DNA from: Terrimicrobium sacchariphilum
GTDB lineage: Bacteria > Verrucomicrobiota > Verrucomicrobiia > Chthoniobacterales > Terrimicrobiaceae
Length of the DNA stretch: 64,000 nt
NCBI RefSeq assembly: GCF_001613545.1
Contig: NZ_BDCO01000002.1
Location: 1,240,001-1,304,000 of the forward strand
Direction: 5' to 3'
This document shows positions 56,050 to 64,000 of the stretch, piece by piece. The notes beneath the pieces were generated by a model. The model was not told the origin of the DNA. It made no database searches and saw only the letters and a program-made list of their open reading frames with translations. A program made the translations under genes and the position numbers. Each line of letters starts with the position of its first letter. Positions within the stretch are counted from its first letter, which is position 1.

Positions 56050-57774
56050 ATGGCGAAAGTAAAAAAATCTCTCCCTGTCCTGAAGAAGGCACCGACAGGT
56101 ATTGACGGATTTGACCAGATTACGAACGGGGGAGTGCCGCAGGGCCGACCGACTTTGGTTTGCGGTTCGGCGGGATGCGGCAAGTCGCTCTTTGCGGTGG
56201 AGTTTCTCATTCGTGGCGCGACGGAATTTGGCGAGCCCGGAGTGCTGATGACGTTTGAGGAGACGGCGGACGACATTCGCAAGAACGTGGCGTCGCTCGG
56301 TTTCGACGTGGACAAGCTGATCGCGGAAAAGAAACTCGTGATTGATCACGTCAAGGTCGACCGCGCCGAGATCGAGGAGAATGGCGAATACGATCTCGAG
56401 GGGCTGTTTATCCGGCTCGGGTATGCGATCCAGTCGATCGGGGCGAAGCGCGTCGTGCTGGACACGATCGAGACGCTCTTCTCGGGTTTGTCCAATCAGG
56501 CGGTGCTCCGCTCGGAACTGCGGCGGCTTTTCTACTGGCTGAAGGAAAAGGGCATGACGACGGTCATCACCGGCGAGCGCGGCGAGGGGCAACTCACGCG
56601 GCAGGGGCTGGAGGAGTATGTGTCGGATTGCGTCATTCTGCTCGACCATCGCGTGATCGGCCAGATCTCCACCCGGCGGCTGCGCGTGGTGAAGTATCGC
56701 GGCACCACACACGGAACCAACGAGTATCCTTTCCTCATCGACGAGGAGGGCATCTCGGTGCTGCCCATCACGGCCTCCGGGCTGGACTATGAGGTTTCCA
56801 ATGAGCGGATCTCCAGCGGCGTGGACGGCCTGGACGAGATGCTGGGCGGAGGGGGGTATTACCGCGGGAGCACGGTGCTGCTCTCCGGCACGGCGGGCAC
56901 GGGAAAAAGCAGCGTGGCGGCGCAACTCGCGCGAGCCACGTGCGCACGCGGAGAGAGGTGCCTGTACTTTTCTTTTGAGGAATCGCCCGCGCAGATTCAG
57001 AGGAACATGCGATCTATAGGTGTAGACCTTGCGCCATACGTGAAGAAAGGGACACTGGAGTTCCACTCCACGAGACCCACGGTCTTCGGACTCGAAATGC
57101 ACCTCGTGCGCATGCATAAGCTCATAGAAGATTTTCAACCCGACGTGGTCGTCATTGACCCGGTCTCCAACATGCAGAATGCCGGCACGCTGGAGGAATC
57201 CACCAACATGCTGATCCGCATGGTGGACTACCTGAGGAAGAACAACATCCTCGGGTTCATGGTGAGCCTGAGCGGCGGCGGCAAGGCTCTCGAGGCGACC
57301 GAGGAAGGGCTCAGCTCCATCGTCGACACCTGGCTGCTGCTGCGCGACGTGGAGACGAACGGCGAGCGAAACCGGCTGCTGTACATCCTGAAATCGCGCG
57401 GCATGGCGCACTCCAATCAAGTGCGGGAATTTCTCATCACCACGCAGGGACTCAAGCTGGTCGAGGCCTACCTCGGCGATGAAGGTGTGCTCACCGGTTC
57501 CGCCCGGGTGGCGCAGGAGGCGCGAAACGCAAAAGACCTGCGCAAGACGGAGGACGAGATCGCGCGCAAGAAGCTCGCGTATGAACACCGCCGACGCGCC
57601 GCCGAGGCGCAGATCGAGGCTCTCCGCGCCGGTTTGATGGCGGAAGAGGAAGAGTTTAAGCGTGCGGTCGAGGCCGAGGAGGCGCGCCTGCAGAAAATTT
57701 CCAGTGATCGTGAAGCCATGAGTCGGAGCCGTGGTCTCGCTTCTGAATCCACAGCTCCGAAACGTCGTCGATGA
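56050..57774 (+). CDS. kaiC: KaiC-like circadian/ATPase protein, double RecA domain
   Basis: A 574-aa KaiC homologue with two RecA/KaiC domains. CI has Walker A GSAGCGKS (39-46) and catalytic Glu pair TFEET (E70, E71). CII has GTAGTGKS (280-287) and SFEES (E310, E311). The autophosphorylation pair Ser-Thr of cyanobacterial KaiC aligns with Ser-Ser here (S422-S423, in LSSIVDT). A C-terminal coiled coil (about 486-553) and basic tail replace the usual end. It overlaps the kaiB gene by 4 nt. No kaiA is present. Start ATG 56050 has a strong GGGGGAGGA site. Confidence 0.93.
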   Translation: MAKVKKSLPVLKKAPTGIDGFDQITNGGVPQGRPTLVCGSAGCGKSLFAVEFLIRGATEFGEPGVLMTFEETADDIRKNVASLGFDVDKLIAEKKLVIDHVKVDRAEIEENGEYDLEGLFIRLGYAIQSIGAKRVVLDTIETLFSGLSNQAVLRSELRRLFYWLKEKGMTTVITGERGEGQLTRQGLEEYVSDCVILLDHRVIGQISTRRLRVVKYRGTTHGTNEYPFLIDEEGISVLPITASGLDYEVSNERISSGVDGLDEMLGGGGYYRGSTVLLSGTAGTGKSSVAAQLARATCARGERCLYFSFEESPAQIQRNMRSIGVDLAPYVKKGTLEFHSTRPTVFGLEMHLVRMHKLIEDFQPDVVVIDPVSNMQNAGTLEESTNMLIRMVDYLRKNNILGFMVSLSGGGKALEATEEGLSSIVDTWLLLRDVETNGERNRLLYILKSRGMAHSNQVREFLITTQGLKLVEAYLGDEGVLTGSARVAQEARNAKDLRKTEDEIARKKLAYEHRRRAAEAQIEALRAGLMAEEEEFKRAVEAEEARLQKISSDREAMSRSRGLASESTAPKRRR

Positions 57775-58112
57775 AGAAGAAAACCCAGAAAACCGCCAGT
57801 CATGGCGTGAACGGCACAGCGCCGGATACCGAGATATTCTCGCTCCGTCTTTATGTCGCCGGACAGACACCGAAATCCCTCACAGCCTTTGCCAATCTCA
57901 AGCGGCTGTGCGAGGAACATCTGCCCGGGCAATACCGGATCGAGGTGATCGACCTGGTAAAGAATCCGCATTTGGCCCAATCGGACCAGATCGTGGCTCT
58001 GCCGACACTCGTGCGGAAGCTTCCTGAGCCGATCAAGCGCGTGGTAGGCGATCTTTCCAACTCGGAAAAGGTCATCGTGGGCATGGATATCCAAAGCCTG
58101 AAAGCAAACTAG
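57771..58112 (+). CDS. kaiB: KaiB-like protein 1
   Basis: A 113-aa thioredoxin-like KaiB protein: [34 protein letters not shown], and [23 protein letters not shown] are the family hallmarks. KaiB binds phosphorylated KaiC and resets the cycle. It overlaps kaiC by ATGA and is 37 bp before a second, different kaiB-like gene. Confidence 0.92.
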   Translation: MKKKTQKTASHGVNGTAPDTEIFSLRLYVAGQTPKSLTAFANLKRLCEEHLPGQYRIEVIDLVKNPHLAQSDQIVALPTLVRKLPEPIKRVVGDLSNSEKVIVGMDIQSLKAN

Positions 58113-58149
58113 GGGAGTCCACCCGCAAAGGACGTGCGAAGGGATTAAC

Positions 58150-58527
58150 ATGATGCAAAGGGAGCGAAGCCAATACATCGACAGTACCCGGGAGTTTGAG
58201 GAGATGTTGAAAAACACCTCGGGTGAACAGCACTATGTGCTGCGCCTTTATGTGACAGGGTCGACCATGCGTTCGGCGAAGGCCATCGAGACGATCCGGG
58301 CGCTCTGCGACGATTATCTCGCGGGGCACTACGACCTTACGGTCGTCGACATTTACCAGCAACCGACAGCAGCCCAGGATGACCAGATCATCGCCGCTCC
58401 CACGCTGGTCAAGTCGGAGCCGCTGCCGCACAAGCGCCTGATCGGAGACCTTTCCGATCGCGAACGCATCCTGGTCGGTCTCGATCTCACCCACGAAACC
58501 CCTGAACACGGAGAAGACGACGAATGA
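58150..58527 (+). CDS. KaiB-like protein 2
   Basis: A 125-aa KaiB paralogue with an N-terminal extension (about 28 aa) before YVLRLYVTGSTMRSAKAIE, then IRALCDDYLAGHYDLTVVDIY and IIAAPTLVKSEPLPHKRLIGDLS. The C-terminus is acidic (HGEDDE). It overlaps the histidine-kinase start by 4 nt. Its divergence from KaiB 1 suggests a different partner, perhaps the downstream kinase. Confidence 0.9.
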   Translation: MMQRERSQYIDSTREFEEMLKNTSGEQHYVLRLYVTGSTMRSAKAIETIRALCDDYLAGHYDLTVVDIYQQPTAAQDDQIIAAPTLVKSEPLPHKRLIGDLSDRERILVGLDLTHETPEHGEDDE

Positions 58528-60221
58528 ACGGAAATCCTGGGGAGCCGCCCGCCGAGTCGGCTGAAAATGCTGGCAATCGCGGAGTCTGGCTGAGCCCGAC
58601 GGAGTTTGGGCAATTGCAAGCCAGCCTCCATGAGGCGCAGGAGACTCTCAACGCCATCCGCAATGGCGAGGTCGATGCGGTGGTCGTCACCGGCAGCAAG
58701 GGAAACAAGATTTACAGCCTCTCCGGGGCGGAGCACCCCTATCGCATCTATGTCGAGCAGATGCAGGAGGGGGCGGTAACCGTGACTCCGGAAGGCCTCA
58801 TCCTGTATTGCAATCAGCGATTTGCGGAAATGCTCGGCGAGCCGCTCGACCAGGTGATCAGCTCGCAACTCATCCCGCGACTCGATGCGGAGAGCTGGGC
58901 TGCCATCTCGACAGTGCTGGGCGATCACGAGGGCGCGACCAAGCACGAGAGCTTCCTCCAGTGCGCGGAGGGCGTGGCATTGCCCGTGCACTTCACCGCG
59001 AGCCCGCTGCCGCTCATGGACCAGACGGTGATCTGCCTCGTCGTGACCGACCTGAGCTTGCAGAAATCCGGTGAGGTTTTGAGGCTGGCCAAGGAGGTCG
59101 CCGAGCGATCGAGCGCGGCGAAGGACAGCTTCCTCGCGGCCCTCAGCCACGAGCTACGCACCCCGCTCACGCCCGCGTTGATGGGCGTCGCCACGCTCCA
59201 GCAGGAGCGGGGTTTGCCTGCGGGAGTATTGACTCATCTTTCCATGATCCGGCGCAATATCGAGCTGGAGATTCGCCTCATCGACGACCTCCTCGATCTC
59301 ACGCGGATCGCCCATGGAAAGTTTGAGCTGCAGGATGCGGAGATGGATATCAACTCCGTCCTCGATCGGGTGCTGGAGATTTGCCGCTCGACCTGGGAGG
59401 CCAAGAATCTGACTCTCACGGTGGAGCGTTCCGCCGTCGACACCCGCACGGTCGGTGACGTCGTGAGGCTCCAGCAGGTGCTTTGGAACGTGATCCGCAA
59501 CGCGGTGAAGTTCACCCCCTCAGGCGGATCGATCTGGATCACCACGGAAAATCCCACACCTGGTGCGTTTCGCATTTCCGTGCGGGACTCGGGCATCGGC
59601 TTCAATGCGGCGGAGGAGCCGCAGCTCTTTCAGCCCTTTGAACAGGTGGGCCGCGAGATCACACGGCTCTTTGGCGGCCTGGGTCTCGGATTGTCGATCA
59701 GCAGGTCGATTGTTTCCGCCCACGGCGGCCGTATCTGGGGCGAGAGTCCGGGGCCGAACAAGGGTGCGACTTTTCACGTCGAGATCCCGCTGCGCCGGAG
59801 CGCGCAACCCTCCCAGCAGGACGACGCGATGGAGGCGGAGCCGGGGATGCGGCGGAGCCTGGTGATCCTCCTCGTCGAGGATCACGATGATACCCGCCAA
59901 CTGCTCCAGATGATCCTAAGTCAAAAAGGCCATGCCGTGCATGCGGCCGCCACCGGCGAGGATGCGCTGGCGCTCGCAGAGAAGGAGTCGTTTCATCTCG
60001 TCATCAGCGATCTCGGTCTGCCCGACATCTCCGGCTCGGCCCTGATGAGCCAGCTGCGCTCCCGCTATCCGAAGCTGCGAGGGGTCGCCGTGAGTGGTTA
60101 TGGCATGGAGGAGGATGTGCGCCGGAGCAAGGAATCGGGATTTGATCATCACCTGACCAAACCTGTGGACCCCGCCCGTCTGGATCGCCTCATTGGCGAG
60201 TTGGCACAGGAGATTCTTTAG
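58524..60221 (+). CDS. Hybrid histidine kinase of the KaiBC cluster
   Basis: A 565-aa cytoplasmic hybrid kinase. A PAS-like sensor (about 75-178; PEGLILYCNQRFAEMLGE), HisKA with phosphoacceptor His in SHELRTPL (H209), HATPase_c (NVIRNAVKFTPSGG, DSGIGF, GGLGLGLSIS) and a C-terminal receiver (VEDHDDTRQ, phosphoacceptor Asp in ISDLGLPD, D496, lysine in LTKPVDP). It has no KaiB-like sensor domain, unlike cyanobacterial SasA, so the two separate KaiB-like proteins may connect it with KaiC. No transmembrane segment is seen. Confidence 0.92.
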   Translation: MNGNPGEPPAESAENAGNRGVWLSPTEFGQLQASLHEAQETLNAIRNGEVDAVVVTGSKGNKIYSLSGAEHPYRIYVEQMQEGAVTVTPEGLILYCNQRFAEMLGEPLDQVISSQLIPRLDAESWAAISTVLGDHEGATKHESFLQCAEGVALPVHFTASPLPLMDQTVICLVVTDLSLQKSGEVLRLAKEVAERSSAAKDSFLAALSHELRTPLTPALMGVATLQQERGLPAGVLTHLSMIRRNIELEIRLIDDLLDLTRIAHGKFELQDAEMDINSVLDRVLEICRSTWEAKNLTLTVERSAVDTRTVGDVVRLQQVLWNVIRNAVKFTPSGGSIWITTENPTPGAFRISVRDSGIGFNAAEEPQLFQPFEQVGREITRLFGGLGLGLSISRSIVSAHGGRIWGESPGPNKGATFHVEIPLRRSAQPSQQDDAMEAEPGMRRSLVILLVEDHDDTRQLLQMILSQKGHAVHAAATGEDALALAEKESFHLVISDLGLPDISGSALMSQLRSRYPKLRGVAVSGYGMEEDVRRSKESGFDHHLTKPVDPARLDRLIGELAQEIL

Positions 60222-60255
60222 GGTTTCAGGAGCGGCTGTGCGCTGACGCGACCGT

Positions 60256-61068
60256 TTAGCTCTCGGTTTCCGGGATGCCGGAGAGATGCTGGGGCAGGGC
60301 GGCGCGCAGGCGGCGCAGGCCGGTACGGCCGACGGGTATCGGCTCCTCCGCCCCTTCCATGAAGACCCGGGCGCCTCGCGAGGGGCTGATCTCCACTGAG
60401 CTCAGCCGGTTGAGATTCAGGATGAGCGAGCGATCCACCCGGACAAAAGGCGGCGAGGGGAGCGTGCGCTCGTAGATGCCGAGCGTCTGGCAGATCAACA
60501 GCGGGGAAAGCTCGGCCACGGCGACACGGGTGAAATCTCCCTCGGCCTTCAGGGAAATGAGATTCGAAAGCGGCGCGATGATGGTGCGCTCGGGCGTGCG
60601 CAGGCAGATGCGGTCGGAGAGAGCGTAGGGCGGCTGGTCGCCCGAGCCGATCTCGGAGCGGATGCGGCGCAGGGTCTCCTCCAGTCGCGAGCGACGGACA
60701 GGCTTGAGTAGATAATCGACCGCTTCGACGTCAAAAGCCTGCGTGGCGTAATCCGAGTACGCCGTGACGAAGACCACGAGCGGCACGCGGTCGAGAGACT
60801 CCAGGACGTTGAATCCATCGCCTCCCGGGAGACGGATATCGAGAAAGATGACATCGGGCGAAAGCGACGGGATCTGCGCCACGGCAGAGGCGGCGGTATC
60901 GGCCTCGCCGACGATCTCGACGTCGGAAAACTCGTGCAGCAGCTCGCGCAAACCTTGTCGGGCGAGACGTTCGTCGTCGATGAGCATGACGCGGATGGGG
61001 CCGTGCGCCGATGCGACAGGTGTCGTCATCTCGGCAGACGGATGCGTGACGGTGACTGGCGAATTCAT
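60256..61068 (-). CDS. LytTR-family response regulator
   Basis: A 270-aa regulator with a receiver domain (VMLIDDERLARQGL, phosphoacceptor Asp D77 in VIFLDIRLPGGDG, TAYSDYATQAFDVEAVDYLLKP) and a C-terminal LytTR DNA-binding domain (about 150-260; LISLKAEGDFTRV, RVDRSLILNLNRLSSVE). It is 76 bp downstream of the LytS-type kinase. Start MNSPVTV (61068) or MTTPVAS (61029). Confidence 0.88.
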   Translation of the reverse strand: MNSPVTVTHPSAEMTTPVASAHGPIRVMLIDDERLARQGLRELLHEFSDVEIVGEADTAASAVAQIPSLSPDVIFLDIRLPGGDGFNVLESLDRVPLVVFVTAYSDYATQAFDVEAVDYLLKPVRRSRLEETLRRIRSEIGSGDQPPYALSDRICLRTPERTIIAPLSNLISLKAEGDFTRVAVAELSPLLICQTLGIYERTLPSPPFVRVDRSLILNLNRLSSVEISPSRGARVFMEGAEEPIPVGRTGLRRLRAALPQHLSGIPETES

Positions 61069-61144
61069 GGCAGCGTAGAACCCTGGGGAACCGGCTCTGG
61101 ATTCTGCCAGCGAAAGCGTGGGGTGGGAAGTTTTTTGAGCGGGT

Positions 61145-62284
61145 CTAGACCGCCTCCGCCGCACCCCACAGCTGAATGGTCGCACAGACTACCCGCCCCC
61201 TCTGCTCGAGGGTGAAGTGATGGCGGCCCGGGTAATAGATCTCCAGACGTCGGCTGAGGGTGTCGAGGCCGACGCCCCCTGCCTTGTCGCGCGGGGTGGA
61301 CTCGAGATGCCCGCTGTTCATCACCTCGATCTCGAGCACCCCACCCGTCTGAAAGGCCCGGATGTCGACGGTCATGGCATTGGCCGACTGATGAAAGCCC
61401 CATTTTAGCGCGTTTTCGACGAGGGGTTGGAGGATGAAGGTGGGGACGCGATGGGTGAGGGCCTCCGGCGACGCATCGACGGAGAACTGCAGCCGTTCGC
61501 CAAACCGGGCTTTCTCGATCTCCAGATAGGCATGCATGGCCCCGAGTTCGGACTCCAGCGCGGTAAAGGTCTGTTTGCGATGTTCCAGGGAGTAGCGGAG
61601 ATAATCCGACAGACGGCAGATCATCTCGACGGCTTCATCGGGATGGGCATGGACCTCTGCGGCGATGCCGTTGAGGGAATTGAATAGAAAATGAGGGTCG
61701 AGCTGGGCCCGGAGCATCTGGAGTTCCATCCGATGAGCCTGGTGCTCCGCCTCCTCGGCATGGCGCGATTCTGCCGTCCACGCCTTCTCCGCCTGAAACC
61801 AGAAATACCCGAGGCTCCACCCCAGGAGGGCTGTCCACATGATGGTAAACCGCAGCATGGACGACTCCAGATCGGTGATGTTTTGCATCCGCCATCCCGT
61901 CAGCAAGGTGATCAGGTAGGTGGCGAGAGAAAGGATGATCGACCAGAACAGGCTGACCGCAACCACCGAGAGAGCGGTGCGCAGTCGAAACGGGATGCCA
62001 AAGCGCTGGTAATAGCGACGCAGAATGAGCGATGTCCCGAGTGCGAGACTTTCGTTCAAGATGGTGAGAATCAACGCCTTCGGTACATCGAGGTGAAAGA
62101 GGCACCGGACGAGGAAGGTCATCATCGCAAAGACCAGCCAGGCGGCCAGATTTACCCTCCAGAAGGAGAGGGAGATGAGCTTGCGGCGGATGACCTGGCG
62201 ACGCAGCCAGCGCAGCACCACATCGCCGAACGGAGCGGGCGGCGGATGGGGGGTGGAACGGGGCGCGTTTTGTGGCTGATTCAT
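61145..62284 (-). CDS. LytS/YehU-type sensor histidine kinase
   Basis: A 379-aa membrane kinase. About four N-terminal transmembrane segments (VNLAAWLVFAMMTFLV, LILTILNESLALGTSL, ALSVVAVSLFWSIIL, FTIMWTALLGWSLGYF) precede a His_kinase domain with phosphoacceptor His in LRAQLDPHFLFNSLNG (H198) and an ATPase domain with FILQPLVENALKWGF and AGGVGLDTLSRRL. Start MNQPQNAP at 62284. Partner of the LytTR regulator. Confidence 0.88.
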   Translation of the reverse strand: MNQPQNAPRSTPHPPPAPFGDVVLRWLRRQVIRRKLISLSFWRVNLAAWLVFAMMTFLVRCLFHLDVPKALILTILNESLALGTSLILRRYYQRFGIPFRLRTALSVVAVSLFWSIILSLATYLITLLTGWRMQNITDLESSMLRFTIMWTALLGWSLGYFWFQAEKAWTAESRHAEEAEHQAHRMELQMLRAQLDPHFLFNSLNGIAAEVHAHPDEAVEMICRLSDYLRYSLEHRKQTFTALESELGAMHAYLEIEKARFGERLQFSVDASPEALTHRVPTFILQPLVENALKWGFHQSANAMTVDIRAFQTGGVLEIEVMNSGHLESTPRDKAGGVGLDTLSRRLEIYYPGRHHFTLEQRGRVVCATIQLWGAAEAV

Positions 62285-62360
62285 CGAGTATCCGCGACGC
62301 TTGGTCGAGTTCGCGTGGCCTCCCCTTACATGCCCGGTTAACCCTCCTGCAAAGAAAATT

Positions 62361-64000
62361 ATGAAGAGGAATCCCCTTTTTCCGCTTATCACCCTCCTGC
62401 TGGGGCTGCTGACGACATTCCTGTCTCAGGCCTCGGCCAGCGCGGCTCCCACCGTGGCTCTCTCGGTCGAGAGTAAATGGGACTCCGGTTTTACCGGAAA
62501 AGTCACCGTCTCGAACCCCGGCACGACGGCCATCAGTGGCTGGACGCTGGTATTTGACCTGAATCGCACGATCACGAGTTCGTGGAGTGCGGTACAGAAG
62601 AGCAAGTCGGGCTCGACCTATACCTTCACCAACGAAAGCTGGACCGGCAACATCCCGGCTGGCGGCTCCGTTTCCTTCGGCATCCAGGTCGATGGTACGG
62701 CCAAGGACGCACTGCTGACCAATGCCAAGTTGAACGGCTCCGCCATCGCCAGCTCGACCACCGGGAACACCAGTGGATCGACCACAGATAGCGGCAACGG
62801 CTCGGGATCGTCGACCACCACACCTGACATCGTGCTGAATGCCGATGCGCAGGGCGAGGTGCTCCAGCTTTCCCAGGTCCCGGGCGTGCAGAGTTATCCG
62901 TTCAAGAACACGGGTACCTATGCAGTCGTGTCGAACAACCCGGATGTCGCCGCGGCAGCCATCGTGAATGGCGCGCTCCAGATCACTGGCAAGAAGGCTG
63001 GTCGCGCCTCGGTGCGCATCAGCGAGTCCACATCGGGCAAGACGCGCGTCCTCGGCGTGCGGATCAACAACGCCGACGGCTCGGCTCCGGGCCTGCCGAA
63101 CTATCTCGCCATCGGCTCGGTGAGCGAAGACTCCACTGCGGATCTGAATTTCTGGTCCGACTTTGCCAACGCCGGGCAGAACAAGCGCGTCGACGTGCGC
63201 TACATCTACCTGAATGGCGGCGCCTCCAATAGCATCGGCGACGGATGGAACTGGCGCGTGCTCAATAACGGCCAGCGCGCCACGCGCTTCGTCGAGGAGA
63301 GCATCAAGCTCGGCATGATCCCGTACTTCGTCTGGTACAACATCCCCGATGGCGGTGAGAGCTACTACACCGACAAGGCGCACATCGAGTCCAAGACCTA
63401 TATGGAAGGCTACTTCGCCGACCTGCGTCACGCGCTGGAGATCACAAAGGAAGCCGCTGGCGATGAGCCCATCGGCTGGGTGCTGGAGCCGGACTTCCTC
63501 GGCTATTTCGCGCAAAACAACACCGGAACGCCCGATACCATCGTCGCACAGACCGACGCGGCCTACTCGAGTGGCGTGCTGGTGAAGGGCGTCGACCCGA
63601 CATTCCCCAACACCCTGCGCGGACTCGTCGAGGCGATCAACTACACCATTGGCAAATACCAGCCCAATGCCATCTTCGGCTGGCAGTTCAACCTCTGGGC
63701 TTCGCCTGCGGGCGGCTTCACCAATGCCGGCATCACCGGCAAGGGCATCGTGCGCCTCACGGATACACTCGGCCTGGCCAAGGGTCGCAATGCGATCTCC
63801 AACGAAGCCAAGGCCATCGCCAACTACTATGTGTCGGCGGGCATCCTGACCCATGGCGCGAAGTTCATCAGCATCGACAAATACGGCCTCGATGCGGGCT
63901 TTGAGAACAAGAACAGCGATCCTCAGCAGTCCACGTGGTTCTGGAATGCGACGCACTGGACGAATTACCTGATCTTCGTCAATGCGCTGCACAACGCCAC
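62361..64000 (+). CDS. Secreted CBM2 protein, truncated by window end
   Basis: The frame is open from ATG 62361 to the window end (about 546 residues). Signal peptide (PLITLLLGLLTTFLSQASA), a CBM2 cellulose-binding module (about 30-115; VTVSNPGTTAISGWTLVFDL, SWTGNIPAGGSVSFGI), a Ser/Thr/Gly linker, a BIG2-like domain (about 150-230; LSQVPGVQSYPF, VSNNPDVAAAAIVNG), then a TIM-barrel-like catalytic region (VRYIYLNGGASN, MIPYFVWYNIPDGG, IGWVLEPDFLGYF, IFGWQFNLW). Glu/Asp in EPDF and the barrel strands hint at a glycosidase, but the family is not recognised. Probably regulated by the divergent LytS/LytT pair. Confidence 0.85.
   Translation, partial: MKRNPLFPLITLLLGLLTTFLSQASASAAPTVALSVESKWDSGFTGKVTVSNPGTTAISGWTLVFDLNRTITSSWSAVQKSKSGSTYTFTNESWTGNIPAGGSVSFGIQVDGTAKDALLTNAKLNGSAIASSTTGNTSGSTTDSGNGSGSSTTTPDIVLNADAQGEVLQLSQVPGVQSYPFKNTGTYAVVSNNPDVAAAAIVNGALQITGKKAGRASVRISESTSGKTRVLGVRINNADGSAPGLPNYLAIGSVSEDSTADLNFWSDFANAGQNKRVDVRYIYLNGGASNSIGDGWNWRVLNNGQRATRFVEESIKLGMIPYFVWYNIPDGGESYYTDKAHIESKTYMEGYFADLRHALEITKEAAGDEPIGWVLEPDFLGYFAQNNTGTPDTIVAQTDAAYSSGVLVKGVDPTFPNTLRGLVEAINYTIGKYQPNAIFGWQFNLWASPAGGFTNAGITGKGIVRLTDTLGLAKGRNAISNEAKAIANYYVSAGILTHGAKFISIDKYGLDAGFENKNSDPQQSTWFWNATHWTNYLIFVNALHNA

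Noticed and set aside
55474-57870. 798-aa minus-strand frame opposite kaiC
   Set aside because: Antisense of kaiC, with no recognisable domain and shadow-type composition.
61635-63992. 785-aa minus-strand frame opposite the CBM2 gene
   Set aside because: Crosses both the kinase gene out of frame and the CBM2 gene antisense; the CBM2 frame has a signal peptide and domains.

Overview
The window is chromosomal DNA of a GC-rich heterotrophic bacterium specialised in plant and microbial polysaccharides. The PEP-CTERM proteins, solitary pseudopilin-like proteins beside glycosidases, DUF5069, many LacI-type regulators and the GH36/GH2/GH78/GH26/GH71 repertoire point to Verrucomicrobiota (PVC group). 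This is inferred from gene content; no rRNA is present. The genus cannot be fixed from this sequence.

Layout. (a) 1-4127 (+): the C-terminal end of a heparinase-like protein, a GH36 alpha-galactosidase and a GH2 beta-glycosidase. (b) 4162-9588 (-): a DeoR regulator and a five-gene sugar-phosphate operon (DhnA-type class I aldolase, Gfo/Idh oxidoreductase, aldolase-like protein, D-lyxose-isomerase-like cupin, PfkB kinase). Its promoter carries a perfect 14-bp palindrome. (c) 9691-20533: a polysaccharide locus with a heparinase II/III-like protein, LacI regulator, PEP-CTERM protein, 2-hydroxyacid dehydrogenase, secreted protein, SGNH esterase, MFS transporter and pseudopilin. A shared 15-bp upstream motif suggests part of it is one regulon. 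(d) 20847-22315: tRNA-Gln(CTG) and a GT8 glycosyltransferase. (e) 22430-38481: a GH78 alpha-L-rhamnosidase with a divergent AraC regulator, a LacI regulator divergent from a PEP-CTERM/GH71/pseudopilin/propeller operon, a GH140-like (DUF4038) enzyme divergent from a LacZ-type GH2, and a GH26-like enzyme. (f) 38896-44228 (-): an AT-rich methyltransferase gene, manC, an orphan barstar and valS. (g) 44641-47621 (+): an AT-rich two-gene Hachiman (HamA-HamB) anti-phage system. (h) 47811-55700: a modular GH39-like secreted enzyme with mirrored duplicated modules, a beta-helix protein, a TetR regulator divergent from a DUF5069 gene, a possible small-RNA/terminator region and a large secreted protein of unknown function. 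(i) 56050-60221 (+): a translationally coupled KaiC-KaiB-KaiB-hybrid histidine kinase cluster without KaiA. (j) 60256-62284 (-): a LytS/LytT-type two-component pair, divergent from a CBM2-carrying secreted protein cut off by the window end.

How it works together: secreted and periplasmic glycosidases release galactose, rhamnose, mannose-type and uronic sugars. Transporters and the sugar-phosphate operon take these up and break them down, and local LacI/DeoR/AraC regulators control each cluster. The KaiBC cluster and the Hachiman system are the most notable non-metabolic modules. Long open frames antisense to valS, kaiC, the GH39-like gene and the CBM2 gene are composition shadows and are not annotated.
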